DNA of 27,450 nucleotides, from contig JAEXYZ010000043.1 of assembly GCA_023405135.1 (NCBI GenBank), positions 1 to 27,450 on the forward strand, written 5' to 3'. Positions 5,472 through 13,927 of this stretch are shown here, piece after piece. The position numbers and the translations under genes are program-made. The notes under the pieces are model-generated. The model searched no databases. It was not told the DNA's origin and was given only the letters and a program-made list of their open reading frames with translations. Numbering within the stretch: position 1 is the stretch's first letter; every line of letters begins with the position of its first letter. The DNA comes from Bacillota bacterium. GTDB lineage: Bacteria > Bacillota > Bacilli > Bacillales_A > Planococcaceae.

Positions 5472-7805
5472 TTAGAACTCGATAAACCTTTCTTTCAAAG
5501 CATTATGCAAAAACGGGCTTTGTTCGCCTACGCTGTATAGCTGCAAGTAATGCATAGCTCTAGTGCAAACAGTGTAAAAAACTCTAAGCAAGCTTTCATC
5601 ACCGTATACTCGTTCCGATGCATCATAAACGATAACTGCATCAAATTCAATACCTTTGGACAAGTACGACGGAATAACAACAACACCCGGTTCATATTCA
5701 GAACCGTTTTTCAACAGCTTAATATTATCGATGTTAGACAACGCTTCATATGCCCTCTTACTTTCCTCAGCAGATTTACATATTATAGCAATACTATTGT
5801 AATGAAGACTTCGTAACTCTGCTACTTTAGATTCAATATGACGGTGCAATTGTGCGTAATCTAACACTTTTGTCAGCACAGGTCTCTCGCCATCACGTTC
5901 AAATGGAATAATTTGATCCCCATTCGGTACTAATCTGCGCGTAAATTCGATAATCGGTTTTGTAGAACGATAGCTACGTGTCATATTAATTACTTCCGTT
6001 TCATCCTGTCCATATAAACCGGTAAGCATGTGAAAATCAACCATTTCTTTAGCATGCGTAAATATAGCCTGATTAAAATCACCGAGCACAGTCATCTTCG
6101 CTGAAGGAAACAAACGTTTTAGAAACTCAAATTGAAAAGGTGAATAATCTTGAGCCTCGTCAACAAGTATATGTTTTATCGTACGGTTCGTCTGAAACCC
6201 TAGAATGAGTTCTTTCATAAATAAGAAAGGTGTAGCATCTTCGTAAGATAACTTATCTTTATTTAGCATTTCCAGTGTCTCTTGGCAAATATCCTCCCAT
6301 TCTACTGGAGTTTCGCCCTCTAACCACTGCATAATTTGCGAGGGATTAGTAAAAAGATTCTTGTATATCCCCTTTATATCGATGAAATGATAAGACCGGA
6401 TTGCTTTTCGCAATGGTTTCATTTTCTGACGAACAACCAATCCAGCTAGTGCTTTTGGCTCCATTTCATAATCAGCAATCGATTCTCTTTTATAGCCTCG
6501 TTTTCCCGCTAAGTATGCATGTGCCTTATGATATTCCTCATTACTTAGCAGTTCAATTTCATCCTCTACCCACTGCTTTGTCCTTTCCCCTTTTTCTACT
6601 TCATTTATTTGCTTAATTAGCCAATCTCTTAACTTTTCAAGTCTGCTATGGAAACGAAGCGAGGTGTCACTATTATAAAATCTATTTGCAATTTGTTCTG
6701 CAGTAACAATTGGCTTTCCTCTGAAAATAATGTCCTTAAACAACATCCGAGATGATTCTAGAGACTTTCTATAAGAATCAACCGCCATCACAAAACGTAT
6801 AGATGCTTTGAATTGGATACTGGCAACTCTTGATCTAAACGAAGGTGTGTCTGTAGCAGTTAAAATATATTCCAATTGGTCGAAGGGATTTTCAACTTGG
6901 AATTCATTGCCTAATCGATGAACTAAATATTCCTGAAAAGTAACCTGTTGCATATTCTCCTCGCCAAGCTCCGGCAATACATTAGATACGTAACTGTTAA
7001 ACATAGTATTTGGCGAAAATAGAATAATTTGATCAGCAGTTAAACTATCTCTATATTTGTAAAGCAAGAAGGCAATTCGCTGTAAAGCTGCTGATGTCTT
7101 ACCGCTACCAGCAGCACCGTGAACTATAAGCAACTTTCCACGATCATGACGGATGACCTTATTTTGCTCCTGTTGGATAGTAGCTACTATACTGTGCATA
7201 TGTTTATCAGAACCTTTACCCAAAACCTGTTGTAAAATCTCATCACCGATCGTAATACTCGTATCGAACATTGCTTGAAGAATTCCATTTCGAATAAGGT
7301 ATTGCCACTTTTTCTCTAATTCACCTTCGATTATGCCTCCTGGTGTTACATACTTAGCTGGACCAGGCTCATAATCATAGTAAACACTCGCAATCGGTGA
7401 TCTCCAGTCATAAATAAGAAAGTCTTCTCCTTCTGCATCCATAAGTGATGAAACTCCAATATATATTTGCTCCTGAGTTGAAACACCTTGTTCAATGAAA
7501 TCAATTCTGCCGAAGTAAGGAGACTCCTGCATTCGGCGTAGCGCGGATAATCTAATCGATGCATGCCTATGCATACTTTGGCTTTCGGATAAATTTTGCG
7601 CTTCTTGTCTTAAACCGATAATGGTTTCAAGAAAATCATCGAAAGTATCAATATTTACTTTATTTTCTTCCCAAAAGTGTCTGCGAATAGTAACCACTTC
7701 ATTCCGACGACGGGAAGTCTCTTCTTCTAAAGCACTAATACGATCTGCAATAATTTTCATTACACTATCAACTCGTTGTTGCTCTTGCTGGAATTCCGAT
7801 TTCAT
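5472..7805 (-). CDS. helD: RNA polymerase recycling motor ATPase HelD
   Basis: The 777-residue protein is a UvrD/Rep-like superfamily 1 ATPase of the HelD type, which removes stalled or post-termination RNA polymerase from DNA and nucleic acid. An N-terminal coiled-coil arm (about residues 1-80, rich in Glu, Gln and Arg) precedes the HelD-specific segment EDFLIYDWRSPIASVYYDYE. Walker A is GAAGSGKT at 230-237 and Walker B is LVDEAQDYSPFQ near 548. Later helicase motifs include VLGDFNQAI and MTRSYRST, and the C-terminal domain contains PSYLSKGIEFDAVIVYDA. Length matches the B. subtilis protein (about 774). ATG 7805 follows AAGGAG by 10 bases; the in-frame GTG at 7814 is only one base from that site. 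It is monocistronic with its own terminator. Confidence 0.92.
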   Translation of the reverse strand: MKSEFQQEQQRVDSVMKIIADRISALEEETSRRRNEVVTIRRHFWEENKVNIDTFDDFLETIIGLRQEAQNLSESQSMHRHASIRLSALRRMQESPYFGRIDFIEQGVSTQEQIYIGVSSLMDAEGEDFLIYDWRSPIASVYYDYEPGPAKYVTPGGIIEGELEKKWQYLIRNGILQAMFDTSITIGDEILQQVLGKGSDKHMHSIVATIQQEQNKVIRHDRGKLLIVHGAAGSGKTSAALQRIAFLLYKYRDSLTADQIILFSPNTMFNSYVSNVLPELGEENMQQVTFQEYLVHRLGNEFQVENPFDQLEYILTATDTPSFRSRVASIQFKASIRFVMAVDSYRKSLESSRMLFKDIIFRGKPIVTAEQIANRFYNSDTSLRFHSRLEKLRDWLIKQINEVEKGERTKQWVEDEIELLSNEEYHKAHAYLAGKRGYKRESIADYEMEPKALAGLVVRQKMKPLRKAIRSYHFIDIKGIYKNLFTNPSQIMQWLEGETPVEWEDICQETLEMLNKDKLSYEDATPFLFMKELILGFQTNRTIKHILVDEAQDYSPFQFEFLKRLFPSAKMTVLGDFNQAIFTHAKEMVDFHMLTGLYGQDETEVINMTRSYRSTKPIIEFTRRLVPNGDQIIPFERDGERPVLTKVLDYAQLHRHIESKVAELRSLHYNSIAIICKSAEESKRAYEALSNIDNIKLLKNGSEYEPGVVVIPSYLSKGIEFDAVIVYDASERVYGDESLLRVFYTVCTRAMHYLQLYSVGEQSPFLHNALKERFIEF

Positions 7806-7837
7806 AGCAAACACACTCCTTAAAAAATATTTAGGTG

Positions 7838-7866
7838 TTGACTAATAAAAAGATATATTATATAAT
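7838..7866 (+). promoter_or_regulatory. near-consensus sigma-A promoter pointing into a geneless region
   Basis: TTGACT at 7838-7843 (5 of 6 to the -35 consensus) is followed by exactly 17 bases and a perfect TATAAT at 7861-7866. This is among the best sigma-A promoter matches I noticed in the window. It points right, away from helD, into a stretch with no protein gene on that strand, and a terminator follows about 125 bases later. Confidence 0.65.
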
Positions 7867-7872
7867 TATTCT

Positions 7873-8029
7873 AGGGATATTATTAACTAAAATAGAATAA
7901 AACTTGTAACTATATAAGATTACCATGATATTTCATTTTTTTCAATGTATTATTTATATGCTGAGTTTTTTAACATACTTTATAAATCAGAGGGGTGCCT
8001 ATTTGTTTTGGGCACCCTTTATTTATTTT
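7873..8029 (+). ncRNA. candidate small RNA between helD and ltaS
   Basis: The unit is defined by the promoter at 7838-7866 and the terminator at 7993-8029; the transcript would be about 150 nt. No credible protein is encoded. An ATG at 7928 opens a hydrophobic frame of about 35 codons, but it has no ribosome binding site and reads through the terminator hairpin. The transcript body is very AT-rich, so its fold is not obvious, and I do not recognise it as 6S RNA, SRP RNA, tmRNA or a riboswitch. It might act as a base-pairing regulator or be a remnant; function unknown. Confidence 0.42.
7993..8029 (+). terminator. intrinsic terminator without an upstream protein gene
   Basis: GGGTGCC at 7993-7999 pairs with GGCACCC at 8011-8017 around an 11-base loop, followed by TTTATTTATTTTT. 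The T run lies only on the rightward strand, so it ends rightward transcription, where no protein gene exists. Confidence 0.75.
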
Positions 8030-8061
8030 TGAGGTAATACAAAATAAAAAAACAAATAATT

Positions 8062-8104
8062 AAAGGGTAAGCTATCACAAGTATTTTGTAATAGCTTACC
8101 CTTT
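8062..8104 (-). terminator. terminator of ltaS, possibly bidirectional
   Basis: AAAGGGTAAGCTAT at 8062-8075 pairs perfectly over 14 bases with 8091-8104. A/T-rich tracts flank it on both sides, and it starts 14 bases beyond the ltaS stop. Confidence 0.85.
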
Positions 8105-8117
8105 TATTTTTTACTTA

Positions 8118-10067
8118 TCAGTTTTCTTCTAATAACGCTTTATTGTAATTGTACTGTGATGGATCAACTGGCGTAAAGCCACTCGGTGTATAGAATCTTA
8201 ACAAATCACCATTTACTACTTTATCTGATAATTGTAATTTATAATCTACTTCTTTTTTGTACTCGTTTGCTTTTTCTAATTGGCTATTATCCAATATTAA
8301 GCCAGTTTTAGCATCATAATATTTCCCATCAATCGAATAAATAGTTGGGCTTACATAATCATCATTTCTAAATGCTACTACTTCATTATGCTCTTCTGAT
8401 AATAAATCGGTACCAAATTGAACATATTGCTGTGAATTGATTCCAAGTAAATGTAATAAAGTTGGAAGAAGATCGATTTGACCTCCGTAAGTATGATTAA
8501 CTCCACCTTCCATTCCTGGAACATGAATAATTAATGGTACACGTTGTAAATTAGCACTTTCATAAGGTGTTATTTCTTTTCCTATGATTTGTTCCATAGC
8601 TCTATTGTGGTTTTCTGAAATACCATAATGGTCACCATAGAAAACTAACATACTGTTATCATATAAACCTGACTCTTTTAAGCTAGTAATGAACTGTTCA
8701 ATTGCTTCATCAGCATAACGAGCAGTTTGGAAGTAATCATCTACACTTGCATCACCAGTACTCGCTTTTCCAATTGTCGCTAAATCTTGATTCATTTTAT
8801 ACGGATAATGATTCGAAACTGTAATAAATTTTGTATAGAACGGTTGAGATAATGATTCTAAAAAAGGTAATGACTGTTCAAAGAATGGTTTATCCATTAA
8901 ACCATATTCAGCCATATCTAATTCAGAACTTGTATCATAATAATTTGCATCAAAGAAATGCTCATAACCGAATGATTTATAAATTTTATTACGATTCCAG
9001 AAAGTTCCACTATTACCATGGAATACAGCAGACGTATAGCCATTTTCTTTTAAAATTGCAGGAGCTGCTTGATACGTATTTTGTCCTTTTGTAATATATG
9101 CAGAACCTTGTGGTAACCCGAATAAAGAGTTTTCAAGCATAAATTCAGCATCCGAAGTTTTACCTTGAGCTGTTTGATGGAAGAAATTATCAAAGTATAG
9201 TGTATTCGGATCTTTCGTTAATGAATTTAAATATGGTGTTACCTCTTCACCATTTAATTTATAGTCAATTAAAAAGTTCTGGAATGATTCTAAATGAATA
9301 TAAATAACGTTCATACCTTTTGCTGCGCCAAAATATTTCTCGTTAGGTTCTGCATAGTTAGATTTTGTATAGTTAATAACTTCTGTCATATCATCACTAT
9401 CAGCTAAAACCCTTTGAGAAGACGCCTTTAAAGTTTCAGTTGCGTCATAAATCGTATAGTTATACATTCCTAAATATTTAACAATATAGTTACGATCAAA
9501 GCCACGTGTTAACAATTGTGGACGATCAGCATTAGCTAGTCCTAAATTTATTACAGAAATCCCAACTACAAAAGCGATTACTGCAACTGCCTTTTTATAC
9601 CCGATTCTACTATTATCTTTTTGTAATTTTTTAGACAAACATAAGTAAATTAACAATAGTACATCAACAAAGAATAAAAAATCATAAGGCTTTAGTAAAG
9701 AAATGATACTGCCACCTAAATCTCCAAAGTTTTGTGTTTGAAAGATGGTAGGTAATGTAATAAAGTCACTAAAAAATCGATAGTAAACCGCATTTGCATA
9801 TAAAAGAAAAGACATTAGAGAATACATTACCACTAATATTGCATATTTTCCTCGTCCTTTAAAAATAAAGGAAACTCCAAGGAATAACAAAGCAGAGCCT
9901 AATGGGTTTATAAATAAAAGGAATTGTTGAAGTGCTCCTTCTACTCCTAAATTAAACTGTGTTACTTGCGTAATATATGTTTTAATCCATAGCATTAAAA
10001 CAGCTAAAATATAGATACCAAAAAATTTATTAAAAATATCAGCTTTCTTAATATTTAATTTTGCCAA
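8118..10067 (-). CDS. ltaS: lipoteichoic acid synthase (LtaS family)
   Basis: This 649-residue membrane enzyme polymerises glycerol phosphate from phosphatidylglycerol into lipoteichoic acid outside the membrane. About five hydrophobic helices occupy residues 10-180. The extracellular sulfatase-fold domain follows, with the metal/catalytic residues in place: Glu260 in YIHLESFQNF, the nucleophile Thr304 in QGKTSDAEF, and Asp479-His480 in FYGDHYGISENHN. These sit within five residues of the S. aureus LtaS positions (255, 300, 475, 476). TTG 10067 is chosen because GGAAGGTG precedes it by 6-7 bases and gives MAKLNIKK; the longer frame to 10130 would add 21 unlikely residues. Bacilli often hold several paralogues (LtaS, YfnI, YqgS, YvgJ), so the exact role among them is not certain. 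It is monocistronic with a terminator. Confidence 0.9.
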   Translation of the reverse strand: MAKLNIKKADIFNKFFGIYILAVLMLWIKTYITQVTQFNLGVEGALQQFLLFINPLGSALLFLGVSFIFKGRGKYAILVVMYSLMSFLLYANAVYYRFFSDFITLPTIFQTQNFGDLGGSIISLLKPYDFLFFVDVLLLIYLCLSKKLQKDNSRIGYKKAVAVIAFVVGISVINLGLANADRPQLLTRGFDRNYIVKYLGMYNYTIYDATETLKASSQRVLADSDDMTEVINYTKSNYAEPNEKYFGAAKGMNVIYIHLESFQNFLIDYKLNGEEVTPYLNSLTKDPNTLYFDNFFHQTAQGKTSDAEFMLENSLFGLPQGSAYITKGQNTYQAAPAILKENGYTSAVFHGNSGTFWNRNKIYKSFGYEHFFDANYYDTSSELDMAEYGLMDKPFFEQSLPFLESLSQPFYTKFITVSNHYPYKMNQDLATIGKASTGDASVDDYFQTARYADEAIEQFITSLKESGLYDNSMLVFYGDHYGISENHNRAMEQIIGKEITPYESANLQRVPLIIHVPGMEGGVNHTYGGQIDLLPTLLHLLGINSQQYVQFGTDLLSEEHNEVVAFRNDDYVSPTIYSIDGKYYDAKTGLILDNSQLEKANEYKKEVDYKLQLSDKVVNGDLLRFYTPSGFTPVDPSQYNYNKALLEEN

Positions 10068-10130
10068 TTTTTTCACCTTCCTATTAGTCAAACAGACTAA
10101 AAAATCCTCTATTTTAAACTTAATAAACAT

Positions 10131-10463
10131 TTAATAAAAATAATAATTTCTATTTGCATTAATTTGTTATAATGAAATTTTCACCAACCATATTTCTAAA
10201 GCTTATATAGCCTACATCCAATTTCGGTCTTCTGTCAAGTGAATATACTAACTAAATTTACTAATTTTACCTAAGCAGATTCTTTAATTTTCAAGTTGCC
10301 ATTTACATTTTTAATATAACGTTAATACTTCTTCATAAGTTGCAGTTTTTATGAAGTTTTTTAAATGAAGTGAGCATAAGAGAAAGATTAACTATCTATT
10401 CCTTCTTATAGATGTTTCTCATGGAGGATACAAAATTCACCATTTTGTGATTAAAGCACTATG
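10131..10463. other. intergenic region with an orphan promoter/terminator pair on the + strand
   Basis: No protein gene is visible in these 330 bases. On the + strand an extended -10 (TGT then TATAAT at 10168-10173) has only a weak -35. A hairpin CTTCATAA at 10331-10338 with TTATGAAG at 10349-10356 is followed by T6 at 10357-10362. Together they could delimit a transcript of roughly 180 nt, but the evidence is weaker than for 7873-8029. The leftward ltaS promoter must also lie near the left end. Confidence 0.35.
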
Positions 10464-10499
10464 AAAAAGAAAAAAACCGTACCAATTATGGCACAGTTT
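10464..10499 (-). terminator. terminator of the sigma/PadR/FtsW-like operon
   Basis: Read leftward, AAACTGTGCC pairs with GGTACGGTTT (plus-strand positions 10490-10499 and 10474-10483), complete if two G:U pairs are allowed, and is followed by a T-rich run of about 10 bases. It lies about 65 bases beyond the end of the broken FtsW-like gene. Confidence 0.75.
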
Positions 10500-10564
10500 C
10501 TCCAAATTGGAGGTTTTCAAAATTAAAGCATTCGCATTTCCTCTTATTTAAGAACGTTGTAGTT

Positions 10565-11882
10565 TTATAACTCCTCTCCACTATTCATATCGTACTTTTT
10601 TAATGGAATCCAATGTTTCCTTCTATAAACACTTAAGGCAATTCCTACAATAAAAGCATTCAGTACAATTGGCATTAAGCCGTAACTCATAAAAGGTAAT
10701 GCCATCGATACAATCGGTAACATTCCAAAGGTCATCCCTACACTATATATAAATTGAGTAGCAAAAAGTGTTACGCCACCTATGACAAGTAACTTTCCAA
10801 AAGGCTCTTTTATTGACAATGAAATCATCAAGATCCGAGCTAGAAAAGCTGTTAAAACCAAAAAGATTACAATTCATGTTGCAAATCCATATGTTTGAAT
10901 TAAATTTGCAAATGCAAAATTAGTATGAGCTTCCGGAATAATTTCTATATTTTCCGCACCGAATATCCCTGTATTTTCATCACATTTTGGACTATTACAT
11001 ATTGATACCCACTGCTAGAAGCATATTCGTTAGGATTAATAAAACCTAATAAACGATTTAATTGATACGATGCTATATTACCTTTCATATAAGAAAAGAC
11101 AAAATAGGCAATCATTCCACCCACAAAAACAGTAGCTGTTCCCATTACAAGTAATTTTTCTTTACGAGTAAACCGACTTTGTAAGAAAAGAACACCAACA
11201 ATTACAATATAAATAAATTTCATAGATAATTTAGCATTTGATAAGAATAAAAAAAGTGAAAGGAAAAATAGGCCAATAGCTTGCCATAATTTAAAGGACT
11301 GTATACTAAATAGCGATGCCCAAGCTAATAAAAAAACGGAATTGCCATCCATATTTGTATTTCAATAATACCAAATGAAATCATTTGTTCTCCATTTATC
11401 ATCTCATTCGAATATAGTTGAAGAACAATTAATAAGACTGCTCCTATAGTATAAAACAAATAACCAAATCTCTTTAATTTTCTGTAATCAATAAACATCA
11501 TACTAATTGCTAATATATATCCAATAATTATCGCAATCACTTTATTTTGTAACATCTTTGATAAATTAAAGAAGGCTAAATATGATTCTTGATTCAATGC
11601 CATTATTGGTAAAAAGCCAAGTAACAATGTAGCACATAATAAGGAAATTAATAACCAGTCTATTTTGGGTTTATGTAATTTATTTAGAGATTTACCAAGT
11701 GTAATAGGACTTCCCATTTCTTGTACTGCTTTTTCCTCAGCTTCTAATTCACTATAACCTTTTTGTATCCAAGATTGTTTTGATTTTTGAATATGTTGAG
11801 TCAATTCAGCTTTTACATATTCCTTCGCTTCATTAGATTTTATTTGAGCCGTAACAGTTTTTAAAAAGTGATCAATTTTCAT
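10565..11882 (-). pseudogene. FtsW/RodA/SpoVE-family gene with N-terminal regulatory domain, broken by three lesions
   Basis: The pieces join into one roughly 435-residue SEDS-family membrane protein. The first 75 residues are a soluble helical domain ending GYSELEAEEKAVQEMGSP, typical of the HAAS/permease-prefix domains that accompany PadR regulators. The SEDS part then follows, including LNRLLGFINP, IFGAENIEIIPEAHTNFAF and LPIVSMALPFMSYG. Lesion 1 is a T run of seven (11330-11336) where eight would join PFF to LLAWASLF. Lesion 2 is an A run of four (10974-10977) where five would join VMKN to TGIFGAE. Lesion 3 is a TGA, about 10876-10878, where TGG would give YGFATWIV. Start ATG 11882 has GAGGTG upstream and overlaps padR. 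SEDS proteins polymerise or support peptidoglycan synthesis. As sequenced the gene cannot make the full protein; two homopolymer errors are possible but would not remove the stop. Confidence 0.82.
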
Positions 11883-12285
11883 TTGAGGTCACCTCGTAAA
11901 ATAATTGTTTCACTAAGGAATTACCTCTCTGTAATACTTTCTTTTGAACAATCTTTAAACCTTTATTTGTTAATTTATAATACTTTTCATCATTCTCACA
12001 CCAGTAAGATTGTAAAATCCCTCGTTGTTCTTGATCATGTAAAATTGTGTAAACAATTCCTTCATTATTAATGATGCTTTTGTAGCCTCTTACATGAAGT
12101 AATTGTGTTAACTCAGATCCTGTCTTTTCTTTAATCAGCAGTGATAAAATTGCTTTAGTTATATCTTCTTCCGACAGTTGTTCTATTTGTTGTTTTATTT
12201 TTTGGCGGTGGTCATCCGTAAACTTTACTTGAGGGAATATATGATTGTTCATCGCTTTTTTTAATCCTTTTAATCGTTCCTCCAT
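11872..12285 (-). CDS. PadR-family transcriptional regulator
   Basis: This 137-residue protein carries a PadR winged helix in residues about 38-115: ITKAILSLLIKEKTGSELTQLL, then NEGIVYTILHDQEQRGIL and KYYKLTNKGLKIV, the usual helix-wing-Lys-Tyr-Tyr-x-Leu-Thr pattern. An extra N-terminal segment of about 35 residues precedes it. PadR proteins are dimeric repressors whose partner genes often encode membrane proteins with a helical prefix domain, which is what the next gene encodes. ATG 12285 follows GGAGGG by 6 bases. The gene overlaps the sigma factor by 16 bases and the FtsW-like gene by 11, so the three are translationally coupled. The ligand and operator are unknown. Confidence 0.82.
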   Translation of the reverse strand: MEERLKGLKKAMNNHIFPQVKFTDDHRQKIKQQIEQLSEEDITKAILSLLIKEKTGSELTQLLHVRGYKSIINNEGIVYTILHDQEQRGILQSYWCENDEKYYKLTNKGLKIVQKKVLQRGNSLVKQLFYEVTSNEN

Positions 12286-12818
12286 TTTAATCCCTCCAAC
12301 ATTTCTCTTAATAATGATTTTCCTTTACGTAATCGTGTTTTAATTGTATTGCTATTCACTTCAAGTACAGCCGCAATTTCTTTAATTGAACATTCCTCAT
12401 AATAATACAAATAAATTACCTCTCGATATTTTATTGGCAATTGCATGACACAATAAGCAAGCTGTGCATCTTCATCCTGTTGTATAATTGTTTGATCTAC
12501 ACTATCTCTTCGTTCATTTATGATTAGATTAAAATTATCTGCTACTTTTACCCGCTGATTATACCAACTTTTTAAATAATCCTTAGAATGGTTAATTGCA
12601 ATTCTCCAAAGCCATGTCTTAATAGAGGATTTTCCTTTATAAGTTGCTAGTGATTTATAACATTTTAAAAAAATTTCTTGAGTTAAGTCCTCTGCAATTG
12701 TTTCATTATGCACATAAGCATAGACAAGTTGTTGGATTTCCTGACCATATGTATACATTAATTCATCGATCAACCTTTCATGATTAACCATTGTTAAAGA
12801 ATCGTATGTTACTTCCAC
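12270..12818 (-). CDS. ECF-type RNA polymerase sigma factor
   Basis: This 182-residue sigma-70 family protein of the extracytoplasmic-function group contains only regions 2 and 4. Region 2 reads LVYAYVHNETIAEDLTQEIF then YKGKSSIKTWLWRIAIN. Region 4 reads LPIKYREVIYLYYYEECS followed by the helix-turn-helix IKEIAAVLEVNSNTIKTRL. GTG 12818 is preferred: GGAGG lies 6 bases upstream, whereas the longer frame from 12839 covers that site. It is the first gene of a three-gene operon with a PadR regulator and a prefix-domain FtsW-like protein. No classical anti-sigma factor is next to it; the HAAS-like domain of the FtsW-like protein is a possible substitute (inference). I cannot match it to a named B. 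subtilis sigma factor. Confidence 0.85.
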   Translation of the reverse strand: MEVTYDSLTMVNHERLIDELMYTYGQEIQQLVYAYVHNETIAEDLTQEIFLKCYKSLATYKGKSSIKTWLWRIAINHSKDYLKSWYNQRVKVADNFNLIINERRDSVDQTIIQQDEDAQLAYCVMQLPIKYREVIYLYYYEECSIKEIAAVLEVNSNTIKTRLRKGKSLLREMLEGLKWRND

Positions 12819-12879
12819 ATCTCCCCTCCATTTCAGCAATTAGACGAGTCTGACATATAGAAAGTTTTTAATTTGTATT

Positions 12880-12919
12880 AATAAAAAATATTGGTTCCCC
12901 TTTTTCAAGGAGAACCAAT
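12880..12919 (-). terminator. terminator of the EamA transporter gene
   Basis: A 13-base stem (12890-12902 with 12907-12919, one G:U on the leftward transcript) has a 4-base loop and is followed leftward by a T-rich tract. It begins about 14 bases past the EamA stop. Confidence 0.82.
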
Positions 12920-12932
12920 TTAACTTAGTAAA

Positions 12933-13835
12933 TTATTTTGTTTCCTGAGCCATTATAAATTCCCTTTCGTTTTCAGAACTTTTAGATGACCACATTAATA
13001 TGCCAATTCCTAGTAATAGAAGGAATATTCCTAACCATGAAGTAATGTTTAAAGTTTCTCCTAATAAAAAAACTCCTAGTAATGAGGCGGTTAATGGCTC
13101 CGCTAACGCAAGGGTTACTGCTGTTGATGAGGAAACTTGAGTAAGACCTTTCGCGAAGAGCAAATATGCTATACCTGTTGCTACAATACCGAGCTGAAGA
13201 CTTACACCAATCCCTTTCAAACTCATGATCCATGACATATCAAAAATAAATAAAAACGGTGATAGCCAAATTGCGCTAAGGGTGAATACAATTGCTACTA
13301 CTGATATAGAGGAATGTTTTTCGACCAAACTTCTACTTATAAGAGTATATCCTGCAAAAGATAACCCAGCCCCAAGTGCCATGATGATTCCAAATGGGTC
13401 TACGTTTACCGACTCCTTATTACTAAAGAGCAACAAACACCCTAAGATTGAAAGAAAAGTTGAACACCACCATACTTTAGATGGTCGAACTTTTAAATAT
13501 AGCCATTCTATAAGACCAGATAAAATAGGGGCGCTTCCAATTGCCACCACTGTTCCAATTGCCACTCCCGTTATCGAAACCGCTGAAAAAAATAATGGTT
13601 GATATAATGCCATGCTTAAAGAAGCCAGAATTGTAGTTTTGATGGGCCAATTTTTAAAATCGAACTTTCCTACAATCAGTACAACAACTATTAAAAATAA
13701 TCCTCCCACAGCTAAACGAGTAGCTCCAATAGCGATCGGATGTGCTGTATTTGGTGCAAAGGCTTGAGTTGTACCGGTCGTACCCCAAAGAATTGCAGCT
13801 AATAATATTAGGAAAGGAGATAATTTCCTCGTCAT
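12933..13835 (-). CDS. EamA/DMT-family transporter
   Basis: The 300-residue protein has ten hydrophobic helices arranged as two EamA repeats. The first shows LLAAILWGTTGTTQAFAP near the start; the second begins near GIIMALGAGLSFAGYTLISR and includes TGIAYLLFAKGLTQVSSSTA and ALAEPLTASLLGVFLLGE. The drug/metabolite transporter superfamily exports amino acids, metabolites or drugs by proton exchange; the substrate cannot be told from sequence. ATG 13835 is preferred to GTG 13844, which lies inside the GAGGTG ribosome binding site. The gene lies 92 bases downstream of an AraC-type regulator on the same strand, which probably controls it, and is ended by the hairpin at 12890-12919. Confidence 0.87.
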   Translation of the reverse strand: MTRKLSPFLILLAAILWGTTGTTQAFAPNTAHPIAIGATRLAVGGLFLIVVVLIVGKFDFKNWPIKTTILASLSMALYQPLFFSAVSITGVAIGTVVAIGSAPILSGLIEWLYLKVRPSKVWWCSTFLSILGCLLLFSNKESVNVDPFGIIMALGAGLSFAGYTLISRSLVEKHSSISVVAIVFTLSAIWLSPFLFIFDMSWIMSLKGIGVSLQLGIVATGIAYLLFAKGLTQVSSSTAVTLALAEPLTASLLGVFLLGETLNITSWLGIFLLLLGIGILMWSSKSSENEREFIMAQETK

Positions 13836-13927
13836 TTTACTCACCTCAATAAAAAAGATAAAAAGAATAGTTAAACTGATAATAGAAAATTTTTAACAAA
13901 CTTTCTTTACCGAATTTAATATCCTTT

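Noticed and set aside
7928..8032. Hydrophobic 35-codon frame (MIFHFFQCII...) resembling a small membrane toxin
   Set aside because: No ribosome binding site, and the frame runs through the terminator hairpin and its T run, so the mRNA would end before the stop codon.
13225..13602. Rightward 125-codon frame opposite the EamA gene
   Set aside because: It mirrors a well-supported membrane protein gene and shows no domain or start site.
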